This document shows, in pieces, positions 1-10,869 of a stretch of DNA of 64,000 nt; position 1 is the first letter of the stretch; each line of letters opens with the position of its first letter. Both the position numbers and the translations under genes were made by a program. The notes beneath the pieces are model-generated. The model was not told the origin of the DNA. It saw only the letters and a list, made by a program, of their open reading frames with translations, and did no database searches. The DNA is taken from contig CAJNOL010000066.1 of the NCBI GenBank assembly GCA_905250125.1, positions 62,001 through 126,000 on the forward strand. Reading direction: 5' to 3'. This DNA comes from Rotaria sordida. Taxonomy: Eukaryota; Rotifera; Eurotatoria; Philodinida; Philodinidae.

Positions 1-3000
1 AATTTGAAATTGTTAAACCAGTCGAAACTGGTTTATGGGGAAAGTATGTAAACACAATAAAAACAAAAATTTATAAATAATTTTATTGTTCTTAATTAGA
101 ATTAAATCTGTCGATATGCGTTATCAAGTTTGGAAATGGGGTGTCATTTTTACGGATAATGTAAGTTATACAAAATAATTCATAAATAAAATCTATCGAA
201 TATCAATTCAAAATGAATATGATCGACAAGATGACAATATTAATAATAATAATAATAAGATATAAATAATACAATAAAAATAGATTATCTTTCATCTATC
301 TTACAGTATAGATTGTTATGCGAAGAGAATTTTGCTAGCTCGATATTTTCCCTAAAACTATTACTAGCTATAGTTTTCTGAACAGAAGGTTGATCGAACT
401 CCGAATTCTCTCGTTCAGTTACCTAAGTTTCGAAAGAATCGACGTATGTCACTATGTATAATTATAAATTGGATTATGTTGATACGTAAAGAAAGCGCAC
501 AAAAAAACCAATTCATTTTGGTTATCATGCAGGTACATAGAATGTTGGTGTACTGAAATTTCACCAATAAGACTTTCGTCAACACACACACCCCTGGACT
601 TTGGTCAATTGACGAAATTCTGACCACCAAGAATGTTATGAGTAGGTTGCGAGTGAAGAGAACATCCACATCTGTGAGACAATCTTATGTTTGCTGACAA
701 CTTGTCTCGACACTGTTCTTATTAAGCTTAATTTGAACTATTCTGAACGGTTTTTTTTTCTACTTCTTTCTTTTGTAATCTTCTTATGGTTTGTCAATAA
801 AAATTTATTATGTCGATTATTGAATATGCTTATAAGTGAATTGATTTTTCAGCGTTCTTTCTATATATATCCATATCCGCCAATATATGACCACAGAGTC
901 TCTTATTTAATATTGGTTACATAATATAAATAATCATTTTCTATTTCATTTTTTCCATGTTGTATGTTTGTTCGCACTACGAATAGTGTACCGGCGGTAG
1001 ATTGTCGGTTAGAGGACGACTATCATTATACTGCGTTAGAATGGTGCTCAGAGGATAGACGACTATTTAAGTATCAAACTACTGCCAGTTGATTGCTGGT
1101 CTACTGACAATTTTGGTCCGGTCTGAATCATACTGGATATATACATACCTAAAAATTTGCAATAGTTTCTTTAGTGGATCTTCTCATATAGAATATTTCG
1201 CATTTCTCCTTTGATTGATAAAGAACTTAATAGATAATATCGATCTTTCTTTTTTTTTCTAGTCATTTCTCTATGTCTTCTTTTACTTTATATTTTCTGT
1301 TATTGGCAATTTTTCATTTTTTGTCTTTGCAATTCATTTACTTGATGTTGCTATAAGTGTTAAAGCACTAAGTACTATCTTAAAATCCATTACCCATAAT
1401 GGTCGACAGGTAAACTTCATTTAAAAATATTATGTTAGTACAACAATTAAAAAAAAAGCCTTTTTGTTTATTTAGTTACTTCTAACAATAATGTTAATGG
1501 CTGTACTTGTTTATCTCTATACAGTTATTGCATTTAATTTCTTTCGTAAATTTTATACGAAAGAAGAAGATGAAGAAAAAGAAGAAAATTGTAAAGATAT
1601 GTTTACTGTAAGTAAAAATAAATGATGATAATTTATAAAAGAATAATATATTTATTGAATTAGTGCTTTAAATTTCATTTGTATTCTGGTATTCGAGCTG
1701 GTGGTGGTATTGGTGATGAACTTGAATCACCAAATGGAGATCCACTTGAATTATATCGAATTGTTTTTGATATAACATTCTTCTTTTTTATTATCGTTAT
1801 ACTTCTTGCTATCATTCAAGGTTGGATTAATATATCAATAATATTTTTTTTGTTAACAAAATCATATGAAATTTTAGGTTTAATTATTGATGCTTTTGGT
1901 GATCTTCGAGAACAACTTGATTCTGTTAAAGAAACACTTGAAGTAAACAATAAAATAAATTCTATTCTATTATTATTCTTATTATTTATATTCTAGTCAA
2001 AATGTTTTATTTGTGGTATTGGCCAAGATTATTTTGATAAAGAACCGCATGGATTTGAAGTAATAAATAAATAAAAATATATATGGGGGACGTTCTGGGC
2101 AAAACGAGATATACCTACCGTTCATTTGACTTTAATTCTTTACAAGACTTTTTTTTTTGAATAAGTTCCTTTAGCATAGACATATGTAAAACTGTCAGCT
2201 CTTCCAGTTGACTATTAATTAAAATTCATTAATTAGTCAGTTAATTAATTAAAAAGTAATTAGCAAATATTTCGCTAGCTATATGAGAAAAAAATCCGAA
2301 AACTTCAAGGTAGGCTCTACGATACAAACTGTATCTATGATGAAATTTTCAGTAAGATCGAACTTCAAAAACTTCATTTGAAAATCGGCTCTTCTAGAGA
2401 TCCTATCAAGTGCCGAAATAAAAATTCAAATTGGTTTTAAACTTCTCATTGAGTTATAGGAGTATTATTTTTGTTTGTATATTCGTACTTCATCAGATCG
2501 CTAGCGAAAAGTAAATCGAGTTTTTTTTGCATCGTCTAGGAAAAAACTTTCGATAGCGATTTTGTAGTATAAGGAGTTGTCTACAGGATATACTATTGCG
2601 TTTTTAAAAATGATGCCTCAGTCCGGAATTTTTTACATTAAAATGCATGAAGTGAAAGTCGATGTCCTTTTCAATGTTAGTTTTTTACTGGTAACTCTTC
2701 CGAATAAAGGTCTCTAGCACTGATTTCTTCACGACATCTAGAATAAGTTAACATACATATAACATATAAAAATTAACTCATAGGAAAGTTCATTATCCCG
2801 AGATATGCATATTTTAATTCTGCGAAGTCACGTTCCTAACAGAGGATTTGACTCACTTGTATTAAAATAAAATTCATTTTTGTTCTTTTCTTTTAAGACA
2901 CATACAACAGCCGAACATAACTTTGCAAATTATATGTTCTTCTTAACACATCTTCTAAATAAACCTGATACAGAACATACTGGACAGGTTTGTTTCATTT

Positions 3001-3155
3001 AATAAAAACGAATAAATATTTTTTTGTTTTTGTCAATATAGGAAAGTTATGTTTGGGAAATGTATCAGAGCCGTCGATGGGATTTCTTTCCTATTGGAGA
3101 TTGTTTTCGACGTCAGTATGAACCGGGAGGCGGTGGTGCAACAACAGAAAGTTAA
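1..3155 (+). CDS. RYR: Ryanodine receptor, C-terminal pore region (5' part outside window)
   Basis: Intracellular calcium-release channel of the ER/SR, pore end only. Exons read as 1-43, 100-160, 1263-1409, 1476-1608, 1664-1820, 1878-1942, 1997-2059, 2898-2987 and 3042-3155 (TAA). In order they give the segment [13 protein letters not shown], the S5 helix ([15 protein letters not shown]), [16 protein letters not shown]...THNGRQ, the S6-preceding helix, the selectivity filter GGGIGDE, the pore helix [31 protein letters not shown], the zinc-binding [12 protein letters not shown]...H...H (cytosolic C-terminal domain) and [23 protein letters not shown]. The GGGIGD filter and DAFGDLR wording separate RyR from IP3 receptors (GGGVGD...IDTFADLR). 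The tail after FRRQYE is a glycine-rich GGGGATTES. An AATAAA lies at 3430-3435. All introns are GT...AG; two (161-1262 and 2060-2897) are long. Very confident in identity; exact 5' coordinates of the first exon unknown. Confidence 0.95.
161..1262 (+). other. Long RyR intron, no recognised content
   Basis: About 1.1 kb between the exon ending TDN at 160 and the exon starting SFLY at 1263. It contains AT-rich sequence, a short (AAT)n run near 238-260 and short chance reading frames on both strands that match nothing I recognise. Confidence 0.6.
2165..2800 (+). repeat. Dispersed repeat family A, copy 1 (in a RyR intron)
   Basis: This intron segment matches 63210-63840 over most of its length in the same orientation: shared landmarks are GACTATTAAT, TAACTAGCAAATAT-like, GATCGAACT, CTATCAAGT, GAAAAGTAAATCGA and TTTTTTACTGGTAACTCTT. 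The two copies differ by many substitutions and indels, so the insertion is old. No terminal inverted repeat or open frame is evident, so the class is unknown. Confidence 0.7.
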
Positions 3156-4445
3156 TAAGACTTATTTAGACTTATTAGCCTCACCGGTGATTTTTATTTG
3201 CTTCTAATAATCAAGGTGCTAATTTCTTTTTCTTTTTGATTGTTTGTTTGTTCTTATCGCTACAAGATGAATTATAACAAAGCGACTAAATTATTTGTGT
3301 CGTTTTATTTTTTGAAATCACACACGTTCTCGCACTATTTTTGCACAATTTGTACGGTTTTTTTTTAAAAATTATATCGCATTCACGACCATTTATCTTT
3401 GTGTGTGATTAGGACAATGTTTTGATTAAAATAAAGAGAATTTACCCCGACCAATTATAAATGAATTTGTTTTATTTATATTCTTAGATTAAGTTTTAAA
3501 ATAAATAGTATGATAACGATATAATTTTTTTTCTATTTTTATAATTATCTAAGAGAGTTGTGTTTATACGTAGAGGGTTTTTTACATCATTCATTGGATA
3601 AGGCAAGGTTAAATGGCAAGAGACACTTGAAGAAAAAGTTCGTACTTAGTATAAAAATAGAATGTTCTTTGACGTATTGAAGTCTATTTTCAATGTTTGT
3701 TATCATGTTACTACGCAAACAAGTCTGTATGATTCAACAAAAAAAACTTTTGATGCCTCGGAAGTTTCAACGTTTATTTCAGTCTATTAAGATTTCTTTT
3801 TTCAAAATAGATCAGATTTGATAATATTTTACCTTTAAATAAAATTGATATATCGAGCTATTGGAATGTTGTATTTTTTTATCGTACGTTGCTATTAATG
3901 TTTAATGAAACTGTTCATTATGAAATGGATACTTGTTTGAATATAGGTTATTAGGATAAGATTATTCTACATAAATTTACATGGGTGCCTTGAAATGTAT
4001 TAATTATTCTTCGAATTGAAATGTTAGTTCATGAATAAAAAATAGCGGCATCAATAAACTTTAGAAACTGAGTTCTGATTTTCTTAATTTTGTTACTGAT
4101 ATAATGAATTTATATGATATGATAGAATAAGAGCAGATTTTGGTTTCAATGAATGTTAGCATGTATCAAGATTTCTAACAAGTATTCTATAATATTGATT
4201 ATGAATTATGATCTTACTCAGAAACAATACATGAATATCATCTATTGTAATTTGCCATGCTTTTGGTTTTGTTTTTCTTGCAATGATAAAAAACAAAACT
4301 TGTAATGAATTTAAAGACTATTAAACTTAATCTTTAATTTTTATAGATTAAATCATTGATATTCAATGACGATTTTATTTTATTTTTATCTTAAATAAAA
4401 CTCCAACAGAAAAATAATCGAATATTTATATCTAATAAAAATAAC
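3156..4445. other. RyR 3' flank, no gene seen
   Basis: About 1.3 kb of AT-rich sequence. It should include the RyR 3' UTR. I see no coding pattern, RNA gene or structured repeat. Confidence 0.5.
3430..3435 (+). promoter_or_regulatory. Candidate polyadenylation signal of the RyR gene
   Basis: AATAAA 275 bp after the RyR stop, followed by a T-rich stretch. AT richness makes chance occurrence likely, so this is only a candidate. Confidence 0.35.
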
Positions 4446-4819
4446 TTAACTCTTTCTTTCCTATGACTGAAGTTTAAGGTCTGAAACTGAAATTCGTCTA
4501 GCATTGTGATCACAATGATCTCTAATATGCATACAAAAAGTTTGAATCATATCAGTTTAGTTCTAGTATAGTTAAGTCATAATAATTCGTTAGCACTCTC
4601 TTATGGCACGACTATAGCACACACCATAACACAGTGTATTTGTCCGAGTAGCATACAAAGGTTTTATAAAGAATTTTATATTCAGATTATTGATATAAAA
4701 TCTATAATAGATGTGCCTTAAGTTGGTATAAAGTTAGTTTCTATATGCTTTATATTGCAAGAAAATGAAACTTAAAAAAAAATGGCACTTATAGGTGTCA
4801 TTCGGAAAGAAAGGGTTAA
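4446..4819 (+). mobile_element. piggyBac-type MITE, copy 1
   Basis: A 366-bp element (4450-4815) bounded on both sides by TTAA. The left tip is CTCTTTCTTTCC and the right tip is GGAAAGAAAGGG, that is inverted repeats of CCCTTTCTTTYC type. A TTAA target duplication with CCCTTT-like tips is the signature of the piggyBac superfamily. The interior has no open frame, so this is non-autonomous. It is about 88-90 % alike by eye to 8191-8563, in the same orientation. Confidence 0.85.
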
Positions 4820-5141
4820 ATTAACTGGTTTAATTATTCAAACAAAAACTGATTTATCTTCTATATTAGAAAATCTTTGTGTTCTATCTGTAAGCAAATA
4901 ATTTGACTATGACCCATTATTAGAACGAATTCGCCCTTGTTCAATGTCAATTGGATGGTGGAAAAATCTCGATTATTCATCTTGTGTTGTTACAGTTGAT
5001 GGATATTCATTAGGATTAATTAAAAAATTTTGACATAAACAAGAATTAATTAAATGTTCTTTATTTAAACTTTATCTTAAATTAATGAATGATTTATCAT
5101 CAAATGAAATAAGTTATGCTCAAGAATTTATTTTCTAATAA
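4820..5141 (+). pseudogene. Broken coding fragment of unknown family
   Basis: One frame reads like protein with codon use typical of the window (LTGLIIQTKTDLSSIL..., then SMSIGWWKNLDYSSCVV..., then LFKLYLKLMNDLSSNEIS) but is cut by a TAA near 4899 and a TGA near 5031. It starts directly at the right TTAA of the MITE. I do not recognise the family. Either a relic of a gene or an exon pair with the stops in unrecognised introns; the former seems more likely. Confidence 0.4.
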
Positions 5142-6189
5142 AATAAAACAAGATTTGATTTTCGATTAAATCATAGATAAAACTCAACATGAAAAATACG
5201 ATAAACAGTAACAGTTAATAAAAGTTTTTATACCATTGAATCGACAATCGATATATGCGAGTGTATGGATGTCTTCTCAATAATATTCGAAAAATATATA
5301 TATATATTAATTGAATTAGTTTTTAATGATGGTTCCAACTATGAGACAACTCTTTTTGATATTAAAAACATTATTCTCTTACTGAAAGACACTAACTGAC
5401 AGTTAAAAAGTGCACAATCATGTCCAAAGAAATATTTGTTTAGAGACTTCTAAAATGATTACTGTTTTTGCGTTTAAAGAACATAATGTTTAGTAGTTTT
5501 CATAAAAGACTATCGAGTGGTAGAAAGCCGAACTCGAAAGCTACTTATATGTATAAATGATGATCAAAATAATGATACGTTTATCCTTATCATATATGGA
5601 TATAGTGCAGGCATTATATGAACCAGTTGAGATACGACCGAAAAGTCATTCAAAAGTAACTTATTCGAAGCAGTTTTGAGCGAGGAACACGAATCTAAAG
5701 TTAATTTTGTTGATTTTCAAAAACAAATCTATCAGTTTATGAATCGAAGTTCATTATAACCGTGCAGGAACACTTATAGTAAGGACAATACGAATTTGAT
5801 CCTTGAGTTTTTCCATCTATACTAATGCGCGTACCGTATAATCAACGTTCAAAAAACTATTCTCCTGGAACTCACGATTTCTTGAGTGTCGGACAGTTTT
5901 ATTTTTATGGGAAATTCTTTTCTACATCTAATACGATTAGTTGGAAAACAAAAATAACTAAATTTTGCATGGAGACTCATTTGCATTGTTAAGGCTCACC
6001 TCCTTCGTTTATGTTCACTTGATTCAATTCTATAGTACAGAAAAAAAACCGAATGAAATCATAGTGCAGTTGATTATCTAAAGCAGAACATAAGAGAGAG
6101 AGAAATCGATATTTCCTTAAGACCTCCCCCCACTCAAAAAAGTCAATTTTCGTCACAAATTCCGAAATTGAGATAAATGTATAGGAAGA
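5142..6189. other. Gene-free AT-rich stretch
   Basis: Nothing recognisable. There is a short (AT)n run near 5299-5310. Confidence 0.45.
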
Positions 6190-6810
6190 TAGTCCGTCTT
6201 CAGATCTTTTAGAAATTATATGGTTTTTTATCCAACACCCCTCTTTTGGCTAAAAATTTTGATGATTTTCGTTAACCTCTTCTTGAAAATTATGCTTATT
6301 TTTAAAAAAACGAAAAATGTTTTTTCGTTTTTTCTCAGTTTGCGATTTTGTGATCTTTTGTCCAAGGTTTCTCAGTCCGGTGTCTTTCAATATATTAAAA
6401 ATTTTTTTTTTTGAAAGAACGTGTCGAGATGCAGGGCACCACAGAGTCCTTTTTTAATTAAGCTTTGTTTTTTCTTATATATATAGACATTTATGTAACT
6501 AGACACCCATTTTTGGCGCTTTTTTTGAGTCATTGAACTTGTGATCCCCTTTCTCCGCTAAACAAGTAAGAATTTGAAAAAAAAGGACTCTGTGATGCCC
6601 TGCATATTGACATGCTCTTTCAAATAAAAAAAAAATTAAATATATTCGAAGAGCCTGGACTGAGAAATCTCGGATAGAAAATGAGCAATTTTTAACCCTT
6701 GTTTGGTTCATATCTTTGTCAAACCTCGTATTATCGAGCTGAAAATTTTACCACAGTCTCCTCACTTCAGTTCCAACATATGCTCCAAATTTCAGCCCAT
6801 TTGAATGTAC
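6190..6810 (+). repeat. Dispersed repeat family B, copy 1, with internal hairpin
   Basis: Similar along its length and in the same orientation to 33640-34250 inside a strawberry notch intron (shared GATTTTCGTT, AATTAAGCTTT, AACAGTAAGAATTT-like, and the tract around CCTTGTTTG). Within this copy, roughly 6340-6455 and 6570-6690 are inverted repeats of each other: CTCAGTCC...GCAGGGCA and its reverse complement. No coding capacity recognised. Confidence 0.65.
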
Positions 6811-6969
6811 CTGAACTCAAATCGGTTTTTGAGTGGGGGAAGGCCTTAAATTTGTGCAGAACGAAAGAAAATTTCAGGATTGAAAGGGTTAAGTTTGATG
6901 TCAAAAAAAATACATATATGTTAGATGAATCTTCTTTTTTCATTAAAAACTCATCTTAAGAAAGGTTCA

Positions 6970-8080
6970 GCCAATAGCATAGTATGTCAAAGATAAATTA
7001 ATAATGGTGTTCGCAGTTTAACTATTTGTCTAGTCTTTTATTTCATCAACATCTCGTAATGATATTTATTTGAAAAAAAACTAGTAATAAATAACAATGT
7101 TTACATCTTAATTGTAGAAAAGAAGCATAAGAATGGTTAATATAGTGTTTGTATAATATTATTCTTTCTTTTTTGTAAAAATCTAACTTTTATTTCTATG
7201 TAAATGAACTTTCTGGTATAGAAAATTTCGACTTTCATCGCTACAAATGATCTTCCATTTCAATCTTAGTCATGGATATTTAAAAAAACTTGATTTTGAT
7301 GATTTCCACATTAACATAGATGTAAACCAGAAAAAACATTCGTTTGCTTTAACAAGTGAATAGACCTTTGATTTCGGAAAAACATTATAAAGAAAATGTA
7401 TTTCTATTTTTCTTGTTTCATCATTCATCATCTCTTTTAACAATATGGAAAGCCTGAGTCCTACTATTGCGAAAAAACTAAGTTTTTCAATTCATTACGG
7501 AAAAAAAGCAGTTTAAGAGGCACGAGAAATTCACTAATTTTTAGTCTTTGCGTTTTATTCGAACATTTTAAAATTGTGCCAAAGAATAATAGAGGACAAA
7601 TTACAGTGTTCTTCGGGTCAAGCGCTAAAAATCGATTTCAATTATAAATATTTTATCTTAATTAGTTTTGATAAAAATAAAGCTTATCAAAATACAATCA
7701 ATGAGTAATGTACAATAATCGACAAAAATGCAGAGTTCTTGAAGATCAAGATTTATTTCAATACAATATGGGAGAGAAAGGATAATCTCTAGGAATATAG
7801 CCATTGCATATAAGTGTGTCATAACGAACCGCGTTCATGAAAAATTTCAAATTAGCGACATCTATGTGCTTTTTAATCACCATATCCAAAATCTTTCAGT
7901 ACTCTTCTTAATTAGTATTTTTGAGGTAAGAATTAATTAGAATCATAACGCCTAGATTTTGTGTATATACAAAGTGTTGCTTAGAAATAAATGCGTAACA
8001 CTACACCAATCCGTTGCACTAGGCCTGGGATCAATATTTATCTAATCCAATAAAAAAGACCAAAATTTGAACATAAATCT
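6970..8080. other. Gene-free AT-rich stretch
   Basis: No gene, repeat or RNA recognised. Short frames here are not protein-like. Confidence 0.45.
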
Positions 8081-8190
8081 TTAAATTCAGTACGAATAGA
8101 AGAACTTTATTCAAAACTAGGAAAAGGTTTTGCAACAACAAATTTTTTATGTACAAATAATATAAATCGATGAATTTATCAAGGTTTATT

Positions 8191-8563
8191 TTAACCCTTT
8201 CTTTTCTATGACTAAAGTTTAAGGTCTGGAACTGAAATTCGTCTAGCATTGTGATCACAATGATCTCTAATATGCATACAAAAAGTTTGAATCACATCGA
8301 TTTAGTGCTAGTATAGATAGGTCATAATAGTTCTTTAACATTCTCTTATGGCATGACTATATCACACGCCATAATACTGTATATTTGTCTGAGTAACAAA
8401 TAAAAGTTTTATAAAGAATTTTATATTCAGATTATTGATATAAAATCTATAATAGATGTGTCTTAAGTTGGTATAAACTTAGTCTCTATATGCCTTATAT
8501 TGTAAGAAAATGAAACTTTAAAAAAATGGCACTCATAGGTGCTATTTGAAAAGAAAGAGTTAA
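8191..8563 (+). mobile_element. piggyBac-type MITE, copy 2
   Basis: A 365-bp element (8195-8559) with left tip CCCTTTCTTTTC, right tip GAAAAGAAAGAG and TTAA on both sides. It is the second copy of the 4446-4819 element, with the same internal landmarks (GTGATCACAATGATCTC, TTATATTCAGATTATTGA, AAGTTGGTATAAA). The left flank (about 8085-8190) reads in one frame as IEELYSKLGKGFATTNFLC, so it may have landed in an old gene. Confidence 0.85.
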
Positions 8564-8917
8564 ATATACATGTCAACATCATACAAATTTGATTTCTCAA
8601 GCAGAACATTTCTATTCTAATCTCTTTTACAGTTCGCATTCCATTTCCTATTGGCTCGTTGTAAATGAAGAAAATTGAGTGCAACAAGAATCGATAAGAA
8701 TCATCTAGAAACTTCCACGGCTCACTTTGTTTTTTTGTACTCTCTTTTATTCTGTTCTTTTAGACGACATTCACAAAGAACAACAGCACGAGAACAGACA
8801 TTATAGATGAATCATACTTTCAGAAAGTCGTAAAAAGAATTGGAAAATCGTTGTATGTCAATGCAAGAGTCAAATATATACTACTTGTAATACTTAAAAT
8901 ATATTCTTCAAATAAAT

Positions 8918-9997
8918 ATGACATCGATATTTACTACTAAAACAATTTATGAAAAATCACAAGACTCTGAAGCTGATGCAAATTCTCAACGTTTACCTTC
9001 ATCACCTGTTACTTATCAACTTCGTGCAACACCTAATTGGGTAAAAAAGCCGTATCATGAACGAAATTTTTGGGAGCGTGTTGCTACACTTGATCTTGCC
9101 AATGATAAATGTTACACTGTACAACCACAAAATCCAAATCCACCACCAAATCTTAATGTTTGGCGTGAACGTATCTGGTTAACTATGATGATTGCACCAC
9201 CATTAATAATTCAAGCATGTTGGTATTATATTATACCTGAAAATAATTTCTTTCATACTTGGCATCCAATTGTAGCATTTATTTTTTATACTGCAGCTTT
9301 AATTATTTTTACTATTAACTCAATTAAACGTCTTACAAATTATATGAATTTATATGGTACTTTTGATGAACATAACAGACCACGTGATTATGTTGATGAT
9401 AAAGATGTATCTCGATTAATCCTAAGTGTTTTTATTTATATAATGATACGTACTGCTGGTGGTTTAATTCTCGGTGGATATAATCGTTATACTCCTCCAT
9501 CACTTGGTCATACGATTTCATGGAGTTTTCCAATTAAAATTGGTCTTTGGTTTATAGTATTAGATTTTTTCTTTTATTCTTATCATCGTTCAGTTCATAC
9601 ATTTCCTTTTCTTTGGAAAATTCATCGTAAACATCATTCTACAAAACATCCAACACCAATTCAAGCAATTCTTGCTGATGATTTACAAGATATTATTGAA
9701 ATTATTTTCATTCCATTAGGGGCATCATTAGTTATGCCATTATCAGCACATGAATTGTGGATAACTCAATGTATCCTTTTGTATGTTGAAGGTGTGGGTC
9801 ATTGTGGTGCACGTGCTTATTGGATTCATCCAGTTGTTGGTGAAGTACTTCGACCATTTAAAATGGAAATTACTATTGAAGATCATGATTTACATCATCG
9901 ACATGGAAAAAGTGGTAAAAATTATGGTAAACAAACAAGAATATTCGATCAAATTTTTAATACAATTTCTGAACGTATTGAATGCATAGAAAAATAG
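8918..9997 (+). CDS. Fatty acid hydroxylase / sterol desaturase family membrane protein
   Basis: A 359-aa integral membrane di-iron enzyme that should hydroxylate or desaturate a lipid or sterol in the ER; substrate unknown. All three histidine clusters are present and spaced as in the family: H223-x3-H227 (YHRSVHT), H236-x2-H239-H240 (KIHRKHH) and H323-x2-H326-H327 (DHDLHHRHG), plus the conserved H295 after the last membrane pair. Hydrophobic segments lie at about 86-106, 115-135, 165-187, 205-222 and 257-290. The N-terminal 80 residues are polar and proline/asparagine rich. It has no intron, unlike most genes here, which together with the lack of a clear animal orthologue in my recollection makes horizontal origin possible. 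The start at 8918 is the first ATG of the frame, after an AT-rich leader. Family call firm, role open. Confidence 0.88.
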   Translation: MTSIFTTKTIYEKSQDSEADANSQRLPSSPVTYQLRATPNWVKKPYHERNFWERVATLDLANDKCYTVQPQNPNPPPNLNVWRERIWLTMMIAPPLIIQACWYYIIPENNFFHTWHPIVAFIFYTAALIIFTINSIKRLTNYMNLYGTFDEHNRPRDYVDDKDVSRLILSVFIYIMIRTAGGLILGGYNRYTPPSLGHTISWSFPIKIGLWFIVLDFFFYSYHRSVHTFPFLWKIHRKHHSTKHPTPIQAILADDLQDIIEIIFIPLGASLVMPLSAHELWITQCILLYVEGVGHCGARAYWIHPVVGEVLRPFKMEITIEDHDLHHRHGKSGKNYGKQTRIFDQIFNTISERIECIEK

Positions 9998-10299
9998 CTC
10001 GAATGAATTTATAAGATATAATTTGTAATATAATGAACTAATGAGAATTAATATCGATTATCATTTTATCTTTATTTTTTATTCAAGCCGTTGTATGTCA
10101 TGATTGTCAGTAGATATTGTATTTTATTATTTATTTATTTTTTTTTTTTTTGATTATCGTTCCAAACATTAAAAGTGTATATATTTGACTGTTTACTCAT
10201 TTTTAAAATTATTTCTTAGTTATTTTTTTTTTGTCGTAAACATATTTTTGATTCAAATCGGATGTTTACCTATTAAATCCAATCAAACGTTCAGTTGAA
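9998..10299. other. 3' flank of the hydroxylase gene
   Basis: AT-rich with long T runs (10138-10152 and 10223-10232). Probably 3' UTR and spacer; nothing else seen. Confidence 0.5.
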
Positions 10300-10842
10300 C
10301 TGTGTGTAGCATTAAATTTGTCTTGTGAACCTTATCAGGAGTTGCATGCTGTTCATCTTAATGAACGAAGTTAAGCTAAACTCTCTCATAAAAATTCATT
10401 GACTGCTATTTGAGAGACCTGTTAATATCAGATTTCACGATATGGAGGCGAAGTCTGTAATCCATACATTATATTTATTGTCAAAAATCTTTGAAGAATA
10501 TTAGTAATCCACTTAATAAATTTTTGCTCTCACTACGAGCATACTAGATCGTATAGAGCAAAAAAAATTAACGTGTCCACCTATCTTGTTCAGTTCATCA
10601 AAAAATGGTTGCAACCATTGTAAATCTTGATTAGTCAAAATAATAGCCGACGAATCAAGTCGAATTCCTTGAGTTCGAAGAGATTCAACGTACCGGTTCC
10701 AGATACGTGCTGCTTCTATTAGATTCATGTTAACTTGTTCACCAAGCTCTGGCTCATTGAAAGTGAATACAGCTTTTGCTTGTTCATCGTGATCTTTGTT
10801 TGTGCGGTACAACATGAAGGCGATTTCCGAACCAGTATTGTC
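10300..10842 (-). pseudogene. Decayed GH128 (Asl1-like) glucanase fragment
   Basis: Reading the minus strand down from 10842: NTGSEIAFMLYR, then AVFTFNEPELGEQVNM (the family's GFNEPD acid/base block), EAARIWNRYVESL, then HVNFFALYDL which needs a one-base shift at the T run near 10565. A second frame gives NVWITDFAS (10440-10471), equivalent to the WVTEFA block carrying the catalytic nucleophile Glu, here Asp. A third piece, SQIAVNEFL-stop-ESLA-stop-LRSL, matches the last helix. Frameshifts and at least three stops show that it is dead. An AG at 10843-10844 could be an old acceptor. GH128 cleaves beta-1,3-glucans and is typical of fungi and some plants and bacteria; bdelloids are known to carry acquired carbohydrate enzymes. 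No upstream part of the gene was found. Confidence 0.7.
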
Positions 10843-10869
10843 CTATCTTTCAATAGATATATTTTGTTA

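Noticed and set aside
415-924. Opposed short open frames inside the long RyR intron
   Set aside because: Low-complexity, T-rich translation with no family features; the intron boundaries are supported by the RyR exons on both sides.
6699-6959. 86-codon frame in repeat family B
   Set aside because: It lies in a dispersed repeat and includes part of a hairpin arm; not treated as a gene.
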